Assembly (NCBI GenBank): GCA_964561605.1
Contig: CAZLQD010000023.1
Coordinates: forward strand, 1-64,000
Source: JALUZX01 sp964561605
Lineage (GTDB): Bacteria > Planctomycetota > UBA1135 > JALUZX01
Direction of reading: 5' to 3'
DNA length: 64,000 nucleotides
Under the pieces are notes generated by a model, which was not told the origin of the DNA, ran no database searches, and saw nothing but the letters and a program-made list of their open reading frames with translations. The position numbers and the translations under genes were made by a program. Every line of letters begins with the position of its first letter. The stretch's first letter is position 1. Shown here in pieces: positions 15,367 to 23,183 of this stretch.

Positions 15367-17373
15367 TTGAGCGATCCGTCCATTCCGGCCCCGCCCGGTC
15401 GGGACGACCCGAGGAAACGTTCCCGGGTCGTCACCATGGTCTGTACCGCAGGCCACGTGGACCACGGAAAGACCAGCCTGGTCAAGCTCCTGACGGGTTG
15501 CGAGACGGACCGGCTCAAGGCGGAGAAGGAGAGGGGCCTCACCATCGAGGTGGGTTTCGCCCCCTGCTACCTGGGAGACGAACTCACCGCCGGAATCAGC
15601 GACGTCCCGGGCCACGAGAAGTTCATCAAGAACATGGTGGCCGGCGTTTCCGGAACGGACCTGGCCGTCCTGGTGGTGGCCGCCGACGACGGGGTCATGC
15701 CACAGACGGTGGAACACCTCCAGATCATGCAGATCCTCGGCGTTCGGGACGGAATCACGGCCCTTACCAAGATCGACCTGGTGAATCCGGCCAGGGTGGA
15801 GGAGGTGAAGGAGGAGATCCGCCGCCTGACCCGGGGCACCTTCCTGGAGGGGGCCCCGATCCTCCCCGTCTCCTCCAGGACGGGAGAGGGGTATTTCGAG
15901 TTCTACCGGGCTCTCGTCGAGAGGATCCGGAACGCCGAAATCCGGCGCGGGAAGGGGATCTTCCGGATGCCCGTGGACCGGGCCTTCACCAGCCGGGGTT
16001 CGGGCCTGGTGATCCTGGGGATCCCCCTGGACGGAACCATCCGGGTGGGAGACGAGGTCGAGGTGGTCCCCGGGGGAAACCGGGGCCGGATCCGCGACAT
16101 GGAGCAGTTCGCCAGGAAGACCGAAGAGGGCGGTTGCGGCCAGTGCCTGGCCCTGGTGATTCCCGACCTGGCCAAGGCCCCCCCGAGAAGAGGGGACCTG
16201 ATCACCCTGCCGGGATACGTGGAGCCCGCCCGCCAGTTCCACTGCCGGGTGAAGATCCTCCCCGGCCTGGACCCTCCCCTGCGCCACGGGGAGCTCCTCC
16301 GGTTCCACGCGGGAAGGGTGGACGCCTCGGCCCGGGTCTTCCTCCTGGAGGAAAAGGTCCTCCCTGGCGGCGAAGAAGGGCTGGTCACCATCGTCCTGGA
16401 AGAGGCCGTTGCGGCTTGCCCGGGGGACTCCTTTCTCCTCCGGCGGCCCTCCCCCTCCTGCACGGCGGGAGGCGGGGAGATCCTCCTGGCCTCCCCCGAG
16501 AGAAGCCCCAAGTACAGGCGGAAGGAACTTCCGGGACTCCTCCGGCGGAAACTGGATTTCTTCCGCCGGACCGATCCTCTTTCTTTCGAAGGGATGACCC
16601 GGAAGCTGGAGTGGGAGCTCCTTCTTGCGGGGAAGCGGGCCCTCACCCTGGAAGAGGTCTCGCGGAGGGCCCTGGTGACCCCCGAGACCGCCAGGGAGGC
16701 CCTGGGTCCGGCCATCGAGGAAGGGAGGGTGCTGGAGGCTGGAGGGAAGTTCTTCCTCCACGCCGAGGGCTTCGCCTCCCTCCTGGAGGAATTGAAAGGA
16801 CGACTGGAAAGGCTGGAGAAGGAGAGGGGAAGCCTGAGCGGAGATCGGGCCCTCCTCTTCCGGGGCCTGGACCTGCCTCCGCCCCTCCAGAAGCGGCTGG
16901 CCCGGGAGCTCGAAGAGAAAGGCCTGGCCCGTTTCGAAGAGGGGAAGGTGCTCTTCCGCCGCGCCCTCCAGGGGCTCTCCCCGGAAGAACGAGAGCTCCG
17001 GCAAAAGGTCCTGGCCCTCTTCAGGGAGAAGCCCTTCCAGACCCCCAGGCCCGACGAAATCCCCGAACTCCTGGGCGTGCCCTCCGGCAAGGTCCGGCCC
17101 ATCCTGGAGGCCCTGGTGGCGGGGAAGGAACTGGTCCGCCTGACCAAGAACGTGATCCTCACCCCGGAAGCCCTGAGAGAGGCCCAAGCCAAGGTGATCC
17201 GGGTGATCCGGGAGAAGGGCTTCCTGGACTCATCTCTCTTCAAGCACGAGATCGGGTCCACCCGAAAATACGCCCTGGCGATCCTCGACTACCTGGACGA
17301 GCGGCATGTCACGGTTCGAGGCATGAAGAACATGCGCAAGCTGGCCGTGGATTACGAGAAGAGGCTCTTCTAA
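15367..17373 (+). CDS. selB: Selenocysteine-specific translation elongation factor
   Basis: SelB carries selenocysteinyl-tRNA to UGA codons marked by a SECIS hairpin. The 668-residue protein has an EF-Tu-like GTPase domain with GHVDHGKT (P-loop, residues 29-36), DVPGHEKF and TKID, two beta-barrel domains, and a C-terminal set of winged helices (about 400-668) that bind the SECIS RNA. I prefer the TTG at 15367, preceded by GGGGAGG at eight bases; the ATG at 15436 (Met24, one residue before VCTAGHVDHGK) is nearer the usual N-terminus but has no ribosome-binding site. It lies 25 bases after selD and completes the selABD unit. A functioning system also needs selC and at least one selenoprotein, neither seen here. 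Confidence 0.95.
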   Translation: MSDPSIPAPPGRDDPRKRSRVVTMVCTAGHVDHGKTSLVKLLTGCETDRLKAEKERGLTIEVGFAPCYLGDELTAGISDVPGHEKFIKNMVAGVSGTDLAVLVVAADDGVMPQTVEHLQIMQILGVRDGITALTKIDLVNPARVEEVKEEIRRLTRGTFLEGAPILPVSSRTGEGYFEFYRALVERIRNAEIRRGKGIFRMPVDRAFTSRGSGLVILGIPLDGTIRVGDEVEVVPGGNRGRIRDMEQFARKTEEGGCGQCLALVIPDLAKAPPRRGDLITLPGYVEPARQFHCRVKILPGLDPPLRHGELLRFHAGRVDASARVFLLEEKVLPGGEEGLVTIVLEEAVAACPGDSFLLRRPSPSCTAGGGEILLASPERSPKYRRKELPGLLRRKLDFFRRTDPLSFEGMTRKLEWELLLAGKRALTLEEVSRRALVTPETAREALGPAIEEGRVLEAGGKFFLHAEGFASLLEELKGRLERLEKERGSLSGDRALLFRGLDLPPPLQKRLARELEEKGLARFEEGKVLFRRALQGLSPEERELRQKVLALFREKPFQTPRPDEIPELLGVPSGKVRPILEALVAGKELVRLTKNVILTPEALREAQAKVIRVIREKGFLDSSLFKHEIGSTRKYALAILDYLDERHVTVRGMKNMRKLAVDYEKRLF

Positions 17374-17403
17374 GGGGGACTCCCCCGGGCAAAGGCCCGA
17401 GGG

Positions 17404-17418
17404 GGGCCGATTCGGCCC
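17404..17418 (+). terminator. Hairpin downstream of selB
   Basis: gggccga-t-tcggccc is a perfect palindrome 30 bases after the selB stop, next to a second small stem (cgggc-aaag-gcccg). No T-run follows. It is the best terminator candidate for the sel unit; the rest of the spacer to 17570 shows several GC stems but no tRNA fold. Confidence 0.4.
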
Positions 17419-17635
17419 TCCCGGGAGCCACCCCTTCCAGGGGGTGCCGCCCCACGAAGAGGGGCTTCCTTCCGGCCCGGAGAGGGGTTGAATCTCCACC
17501 TTTTTCGGCATGCAATCCCCCGGGGGCCCTCGTATGCTTCTTTGTTCCCGGACAGGAGGACAAGGGACCCATGACCTTTCGGGACAAGTTGAGCCGGCCC
17601 GTTCCTCCGGGAACCCGGCCGGGGGGGACCTTCTG

Positions 17636-17902
17636 ATGGGACTGGCACCCAGAAGGGACAGGCCCTTCTTCTGGACCGCCCTGGGGGTGGCCCTGGTCTT
17701 CCTCACCGTGGGCCTCTTCAGAACCCACCAGGTGGTGAAGAAGGTGAAGGGCCGGCGCTCCCTCCACCCCAAGATGGAGACCATCTCGGAGTTCGAGCTC
17801 ACCGAGGACGCCACTTTCTCAGGGGTGAGAAGGCTCTTCGGGCGGCTCTACTCCACGTACGACCGGTCCAAACCACGAGGCAAGCGCCTCTGCCCTACCT
17901 GA
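17636..17902 (+). CDS. Small single-span membrane protein of unknown function
   Basis: This 88-residue protein has a basic N-terminus, one transmembrane segment (about residues 12-29, PFFWTALGVALVFLTVGL) and a 55-residue polar C-terminal part ending in KRLCPT. I do not recognise the family. The ATG at 17636 overlaps the TGA of a 21-codon reading frame starting at 17571 (TGATG), which might be a leader peptide but is too short to judge. It lies 46 bases upstream of the NapH-like Fe-S membrane protein, so it may be an accessory subunit of that protein. The gene is shorter than most in the window and its start is uncertain; an in-frame ATG-less extension upstream exists. Confidence 0.5.
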   Translation: MGLAPRRDRPFFWTALGVALVFLTVGLFRTHQVVKKVKGRRSLHPKMETISEFELTEDATFSGVRRLFGRLYSTYDRSKPRGKRLCPT

Positions 17903-17948
17903 CTCTGATTGTGGTCGCGGCCGCGCCGGTCGCGGGGGATCCAGGAAG

Positions 17949-18779
17949 TTGACGCACACGATCACCAGGTTCACCAAGAGGTTCTACGTCCAGCTTGGGT
18001 CCCTGGTCCTGCTCCATTCCAACTGGGGCCCGGAAGTCTTCAAAGGCTTCTGCAACCCCGTCCTCAGTTGCCACTCCTGTCCCCTTTCCTGGTTCGCCTG
18101 CCCCATTGGGGTCTTCATCCACTTCTCCGGGTACCACGTCTTTCCCTTCTTCGCCCTGGGGACGGTGCTGTTGCTCGGAGCCCTCTTCGGGCGGCTCTTC
18201 TGCGGCTGGGTCTGCCCCTTCGGGTTCCTCCAGGACCTTCTCTACAAGATCCCCAGCAAGAAGATCGACCTTCCCCACTGGACGACCAACATCAAGTACC
18301 TGGTCCTTCTTCTCATGGTCTTCCTCCTTCCCTATTTCCTGGGGGAGACCACGAGTCTCTCCTTCTGCCGTTTCTGCCCGGCCGCGGCCCTCCAGGTGAC
18401 GGCTCCAGGCCTCATCCAGGGCTGGGCCCACCCGGAGGGGGTGGGCTTCTGGGCCAAGGCCGCAGTACTCCTCCTCGTCCTGATGTTCGCCGTCCTCCAC
18501 AGCCGCTCCTTCTGCAAGGTCCTCTGCCCCATCGGCGCCCTCCTGGCCCCCCTCAACCTCCTCAGCCTCTGGGTGGTGAAGGTCCCTACCTCCAAGTGCG
18601 TCATCTGCCGCAAGTGTTGCCAGACCTGCCCCACCGACGTGAAACCCACCGAACGGATCCTCAAGGGGATCCCTCCCAGCAGGACCCCGGACTGCATCCT
18701 CTGCCACGAGTGCCAGACGATCTGCCCCTTCCCGGACAAACCCTCCAAGAAGGCCCCCCAGGAAAAGCAGCTCTCCTGA
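17949..18779 (+). CDS. NapH/MauN-type polyferredoxin membrane protein
   Basis: The 276-residue inner-membrane protein has about four or five transmembrane segments, two membrane-edge CxxxCP motifs (CGWVCPFG and CKVLCPIG), and two C-terminal 4Fe-4S clusters with CxxCxxCxxxCP spacing (CVICRKCCQTCP and CILCHECQTICP). This is the NapH/NosR/MauN layout, which passes electrons from the quinone pool to periplasmic or cytoplasmic redox enzymes. An additional cysteine cluster near the N-terminus (CNPVLSCHSCPLSWFACP) may bind a further cofactor. No terminal reductase is adjacent, so the acceptor is unknown. The start is a TTG at 17949 after CCAGGAAG; no ATG is available near it. Confidence 0.8.
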   Translation: MTHTITRFTKRFYVQLGSLVLLHSNWGPEVFKGFCNPVLSCHSCPLSWFACPIGVFIHFSGYHVFPFFALGTVLLLGALFGRLFCGWVCPFGFLQDLLYKIPSKKIDLPHWTTNIKYLVLLLMVFLLPYFLGETTSLSFCRFCPAAALQVTAPGLIQGWAHPEGVGFWAKAAVLLLVLMFAVLHSRSFCKVLCPIGALLAPLNLLSLWVVKVPTSKCVICRKCCQTCPTDVKPTERILKGIPPSRTPDCILCHECQTICPFPDKPSKKAPQEKQLS

Positions 18780-18900
18780 AATTCTCCGGCGGGCCGGTCC
18801 TCCGCGAAGGCGCCTCCCCCAAAAAGGGGCTTCCAGGCCCTTTTCTCCCGCTAAGATCGTCCTTGTCCAAGATGAGGGGACCCGGGGAAACTGGGGGAAC

Positions 18901-19533
18901 ATGCATTCACCCTCCAAGATCGAAGCCCTGGCCGAACCGGCGGCGGTCGTCGCCACGGGCCTCCTCCACCTCTTCTTCGAAGAGGCTCTCCATGCAAAGG
19001 GGCCTTTCATCCTCCTGGCGGGTCTTTGTTGGGGGACCTACCTGGTTCTCGCCGTCCGCAAGGACCGGCGCCTCCCCCTGGAATGGGGTTTCGGAAGGTC
19101 GGGTTTCCGGCCCACCGCACGGTGGGCCGGATGGATCCTCGCCGGGGGCGCCGCTTTCCTCGCCCTGGCCGGGATCGCCGGAGGCACCCTCTCCTGGAAC
19201 CCCCACATCCTGCCCGTCCTCCTTCTCTACCCCGCCTGGGGGCTTCTCCAGCAGTTCCTGCTCCAGGCCCTCCTGGCGCGCAACCTGGATCGACTCGCGG
19301 GTTCGAGATTCACCGCCGTCGCCCTGGCCTCCCTCCTCTTCGCAGGGGTCCACCTGCCCGATCTCTTCCTGGCCGGGGCGACCCTGGTCCTGGCCCTTCT
19401 CTTCGTGCCGATCTATCTCCGCTACCGCAACTTGTATCCTCTTGGAGTGGTACACGGCATCCTCGGCGCACTGGCCTATTTCTGGGTCCTGGGAAGGGAT
19501 CCCTGGCTCGAGCTCCTGGCCTCTCTTCATTGA
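18901..19533 (+). CDS. CPBP (CAAX protease-like) membrane protein lacking the catalytic Glu pair
   Basis: This 210-residue protein has about six or seven transmembrane segments and the fold pattern of the CPBP/Abi intramembrane metalloprotease family: a helix with WGLLQQFLLQALLARNL, then FAGVHLPDLFLA and GVVHGILGALAYF. The two motif His residues are kept, but the EExxxR motif that supplies the catalytic glutamates reads QQFLLQ. A protease activity is therefore doubtful; a scaffold or degenerate role fits better, or the call is a distant relative. The ATG at 18901 is preceded by GGGGGAAC. The gene stands alone between the NapH-like and ankyrin genes. Confidence 0.6.
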   Translation: MHSPSKIEALAEPAAVVATGLLHLFFEEALHAKGPFILLAGLCWGTYLVLAVRKDRRLPLEWGFGRSGFRPTARWAGWILAGGAAFLALAGIAGGTLSWNPHILPVLLLYPAWGLLQQFLLQALLARNLDRLAGSRFTAVALASLLFAGVHLPDLFLAGATLVLALLFVPIYLRYRNLYPLGVVHGILGALAYFWVLGRDPWLELLASLH

Positions 19534-19842
19534 AGGAATACGAGCCGGCCGGGCGGGGAGTTCCCACCGTCCCCGGACGGAAAGACGGGGAAGCGGACCC
19601 TCCCGGGGCCCACCCACGGGACGGTGGAAGGATTTTTCTCCCAAGAAAGCCGAATTTCCCCTATACTCCGGAAGGTCCCTGGGGAGGACCGGGTCGCCTC
19701 GCCCGGAAAAAAACCTACCCGTCCCCGGACGAAGGGGACAGGCCGGAACCGGCGGAGGAAACATCCGGATTCCCGATCTTCCTTCCCAGGAAACCCCCTC
19801 GAGGGAATCCGGGAAGTGCCCCCCGCGCCCGAGGAGGACTGG
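19534..19842. other. 309-base gene-free stretch with a repeated small hairpin
   Basis: No gene is seen. The palindrome ccgtccccggacgg at 19567-19580 recurs as cgtccccggacg at 19720-19731; they may be operators or terminator stems. A TATACT hexamer at 19662-19667 could be a -10 box for the ankyrin gene, but no -35 element stands at the right distance. Confidence 0.35.
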
Positions 19843-21888
19843 ATGGATCTTCCGGGAATCCCATGCACTCTCATTCTTGCCGCCCTCTTCCCCTTCCTCC
19901 CCTTTCAGGCCCCATCCCGGCCCGCCGGAGAGAGGCCCGGGCCTCGCCGCGCGGCCTCCGGGGAGGACAGGGCCCTGGAGGAGGTGAAACGCCACCTCTC
20001 GGCCGGCGGGGACGTCGACGCCCCCCTCGAAGGAGTGAAGATGCTCCTCGGGTATCCCGCCTTCGGGGTCACCCGGCTCCACCAGGCGGCGGAACGCGGC
20101 TGGATCCGGGTCGCCAGATATCTCCTGGATCACGGCGCCGACCCGAAGAAGGCCGCACCTTCCAAGAGCCGGTTCAACAGGCTCACGCCCATCGACGTGG
20201 CCCTCCATTCCGGGCGAAACGAAATCCTCCTTCTCCTGAAAAGACGCTCGGCGCCTCCCGCCGGGAAACTCCTCTCCCTCGTCCTTCGAACCCCTCCCTC
20301 GGCCGGGATCCTGCCCCTGGTCTCCTTCGACGAAGGGAGATGGACGGCCCTGAGGGCGGGGGAGAAAAGACCCCTCACCTGCGCCGACCTGCTCATCGAA
20401 CCCTCGGATCCGCAATTCTCCGCCCTGACGGGAAAGACCGCCTTCGTCCGCCACGCCGGGGCCGACGCCGCCCTGGCGCTCCTTCCCGGGAAGAGGTGGC
20501 CTCCAGGATTCCGCCTGCCCCGTGGAACCGCCTGGAAGGAGAAATTCCCCCCCGGCAGGATCGGTCCGGGGGATTTCTTCCTCGTCCGGACGGGATCGGG
20601 GACCTTCTACGCCGTACGGGTGGACGCCTTGGACGCCCTTTCGGGCAAGGCGGCACTCACCTACGTCCGCCTCTTCCCCCCGGGAGAGAAGGTCGGAGAT
20701 CTCCATCCCCCATTCCTCGCCTTTCTCGAACCGGGCCGCCCGGGCCGCCCCCCCACTTTCCTCGGCGCCCGTTGCGGGTTCTCCCGGGAAGAGGATCTCC
20801 TCGCCCTCTTCGGTCCGCCCCGGCGGAAGGCCGGCGGATCGGACCTCTTCTGGGAGAAGATCCCTTTCCTGTCCCGCCTGGGAATCGAGGAACTCCGGGC
20901 CCGCTTCGACGAGAAAAGGATCCTCAGGCGCATCCAGATCACCCTGGCCTCTCCTCTACCGACAGAGGCCCTGGAGAAGGCCCTCTCCCTGGGCCGGCCG
21001 GACTCCACCCGGCCCCTGGAAAAGGGCTACATCCTCCTTGTCTACGCCGGGAAGGGGATCATGGCCGCCGTGAAGGACCAAAAGACGCCCCAGGTCCTCC
21101 TCTTCGCCGGTGAAGGGGAAAGGGCCGGCCCTTCTCCCTCCCCTCGCCCGCAGGGTCTCCATGGAGACCACAGAGGCGCCCACCCCGCCTCCCTGCGGCG
21201 GGCCCTCCTGGAAAGAAATCCGGGCCGCCTGGAGGCCCTCCTCTCCCAGGGTTCTCCACCCGGCGGAACGGATCCGGCCACGGGCGAGACCCTTCTCTTT
21301 ACTGCCGTAAGGCTCCGGATGTACAGGTCGGCCGACATCCTCCTCCGCCACGGCGCAGACCCCGGGGCCCGGAACGCCGAGGGCATGACCCCTCTCCACG
21401 CGGCGGCCCTTCTGGACGACCGGAAGATGGCAGGGATCCTCTTGAAATGGGGGGCGGACCCCCGAGCAGGGGACCGGGATGGTATGCGCCCATACGAATT
21501 GGCCGGGGACGAAGATCTCGCCGCCTTCCTGGAAGAGGCCTCCGAGAAGGCCCTTGACGCCCCCCCCTACAAAGACGTCCGCCTTGCCGTCGAGGCCTGG
21601 CTTCGGGCCGTCGCCGAAGGAGACGCCGGGGGCATCCGGCGGTGCCTTCCCCCGACTCCACCGCCCGGGAAGATCTTCGTCCCCGGGCCCGTGAAGATCC
21701 GTCCCCTCATCCGTAATATCGAAATCGATGGCGACCGGGCCAGGGTGGAAGTGAAGATCCGGTACCTGGAAGCCCCCCCCGGGCGGAACCTTCTCGGCGG
21801 CACGGTGAAGCTGAAACGTTTCCCGGGAAAGTGGGCCGTCTGCGGCCTGACCCTGAAACCCGTCCCGGAAGAGGAGGACCGGCGATGA
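19843..21888 (+). CDS. Exported ankyrin-repeat protein with split repeats
   Basis: The 681-residue protein begins with a signal-like segment (PCTLILAALFPFLPFQA). Ankyrin repeats occur in two separate blocks: about residues 70-140 (TRLHQAAERGWIRVARYLLDHGADP and a following repeat with LTPIDVALHSGRNEILLLL), and about 455-560 (ETLLFTAVRLRMYRSADILL, MTPLHAAALLDDRKMAGILL). The 300 residues between them form an unrecognised domain, and the last 100 residues look like a SnoaL/NTF2-type or nuclear-transport-like fold, which is only a suggestion. Ankyrin repeats bind other proteins. The ATG at 19843 follows GAGGAGGA; its stop overlaps the next gene by four bases, so the two products are likely partners. 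Confidence 0.7.
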   Translation: MDLPGIPCTLILAALFPFLPFQAPSRPAGERPGPRRAASGEDRALEEVKRHLSAGGDVDAPLEGVKMLLGYPAFGVTRLHQAAERGWIRVARYLLDHGADPKKAAPSKSRFNRLTPIDVALHSGRNEILLLLKRRSAPPAGKLLSLVLRTPPSAGILPLVSFDEGRWTALRAGEKRPLTCADLLIEPSDPQFSALTGKTAFVRHAGADAALALLPGKRWPPGFRLPRGTAWKEKFPPGRIGPGDFFLVRTGSGTFYAVRVDALDALSGKAALTYVRLFPPGEKVGDLHPPFLAFLEPGRPGRPPTFLGARCGFSREEDLLALFGPPRRKAGGSDLFWEKIPFLSRLGIEELRARFDEKRILRRIQITLASPLPTEALEKALSLGRPDSTRPLEKGYILLVYAGKGIMAAVKDQKTPQVLLFAGEGERAGPSPSPRPQGLHGDHRGAHPASLRRALLERNPGRLEALLSQGSPPGGTDPATGETLLFTAVRLRMYRSADILLRHGADPGARNAEGMTPLHAAALLDDRKMAGILLKWGADPRAGDRDGMRPYELAGDEDLAAFLEEASEKALDAPPYKDVRLAVEAWLRAVAEGDAGGIRRCLPPTPPPGKIFVPGPVKIRPLIRNIEIDGDRARVEVKIRYLEAPPGRNLLGGTVKLKRFPGKWAVCGLTLKPVPEEEDRR

Positions 21889-23156
21889 TCCCCGAAAGAC
21901 TCTACCTCTCCCTTCTCCTCGGCGCCCTCCTGGCCTCCGCCGGAGCCCAGGAATCCCGCGGCCGCAAGCTCGCCCGGTGCAGGAGGGAACTGGCCGTCCT
22001 GGAAGGAATCGCCGCCGGTCGCCTCCGCCTGCCGGCCCTCGAGATCGAGAGAACGGAATTCGCCGACAAGGTCTACAACCATGCGGGTATGCGCCGCGAC
22101 CTCGGATCCCTGGTCTCGCAGGTCAGGCTGGCCAAGGCGGAACTGGTCCGGGCGGAGACGAGGTCCAATATTTTCTGGTACGGAGAATACCACTTCCCCT
22201 TCGGGGCCGTTCCCAGCATTCTTCACGCCGTAATCTACAGGGCGGGAGGCATCCTAACCGCCCCCATGACCGGATCGGCCTGGAAGGAGTGGAGGAACAT
22301 CCAGGCCGAGTGGGAGAGGGCGAAGGAGAACCTGGACCACGTCAAGACCCTCCTCGGTCCCAGGATCGCCCACCTGATGAAGGTCACCAAGGGATTCGCC
22401 CTTCACCCCTTTCCTCCCGGGGAAAGAGGCACGACGACCCTGGAAGGCCGCACCATCCGGAAGGCCGACATGAACATCCACCAGTGCCGCCGGCGCCTCC
22501 GGGAGATCGTCGCCGAGATCCGCCGGATCGAGAGATGGCGGGAAAGGGAGGACGTGAAGGCCATCCGCTGGCCGGGAGGGGGGAGCTACCGCCCGAAGAC
22601 CCTGGAGGAGGCCATCGCCGTCAAGAGAGAAGAGATCGAGGAACTCCTGAGGGGAAGAGGCCTGGAAGGGCTGGCGGGGCGCTACACCGGCGGAAAGGTC
22701 CCGGAGGCCCTGGCAAATGCCTGGAATTCACTTCTCTCCAGGATCACCAAGGAGGGTGGACTGAGGGTCGTGAAGAATTCCCTCAGAGTGAGCCCCATGA
22801 ACCTGGAGGTCTTCCTCCGGGAAGGAAAGGGGAGGGCCCGCATCTCCCCCTGGTCCATCTCCATCGACCTGGTCGTCCGTGAAAGGAATCCCCGGGGGGG
22901 AGGCTGGGCGAAGCTGAGGTTCCTCCTTTCCTTCAAGGAGGCGGCCCTTGACGAGAAGGGGGAAGGCCGGATCCAGGTGACTGGAAGGGCCTTCCTCTCC
23001 GGATCCGCCGGGGGCGGGAAACTGGAGAGGAATCTCCTGGACCGGAACATGCCCGACTGGCGGATCGTGCCGGGGGAGCCAAGGGGCCGGGTGTACCTGG
23101 TCTACGGACCGCCCCCGGGGAAACCTCTCCTCTTCCGCCTCGTCCGTTCCCCGTGA
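21885..23156 (+). CDS. Secreted protein of unknown function, coupled to the ankyrin protein
   Basis: I do not recognise this 423-residue protein. It has a signal peptide (LYLSLLLGALLASAGAQ), then a mainly helical middle (about 20-290) with charged heptad-like stretches such as CRRRLREIVAEIRRIERWRERED, and a C-terminal beta-rich portion with the strand pairs RARISPWSISIDLVV and RVYLVYGPPPGKP. The ATG overlaps the upstream stop (ATGA), which implies translational coupling and probably a shared complex with the ankyrin protein. Its end faces the MscS gene across 27 bases. Confidence 0.6.
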   Translation: MIPERLYLSLLLGALLASAGAQESRGRKLARCRRELAVLEGIAAGRLRLPALEIERTEFADKVYNHAGMRRDLGSLVSQVRLAKAELVRAETRSNIFWYGEYHFPFGAVPSILHAVIYRAGGILTAPMTGSAWKEWRNIQAEWERAKENLDHVKTLLGPRIAHLMKVTKGFALHPFPPGERGTTTLEGRTIRKADMNIHQCRRRLREIVAEIRRIERWREREDVKAIRWPGGGSYRPKTLEEAIAVKREEIEELLRGRGLEGLAGRYTGGKVPEALANAWNSLLSRITKEGGLRVVKNSLRVSPMNLEVFLREGKGRARISPWSISIDLVVRERNPRGGGWAKLRFLLSFKEAALDEKGEGRIQVTGRAFLSGSAGGGKLERNLLDRNMPDWRIVPGEPRGRVYLVYGPPPGKPLLFRLVRSP

Positions 23157-23183
23157 GGGCCGGGGAACGCCCCCGACGGGGGA

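Noticed and set aside
17404..17520. Possible tRNA-Sec (selC) downstream of selB
   Set aside because: Several GC stems and a gattcaac-like loop on the minus strand were tried, but no acceptor stem pairs with a T-arm at the right distance, and no 7-base loop has the TCA anticodon in place.
17636..17902. Selenocysteine at the TGA after CPT (a CxxU-like end of the small membrane protein)
   Set aside because: A second in-frame TGA follows two codons later, and the continuing frame is only the shadow of the NapH-like gene; no convincing SECIS hairpin was seen.
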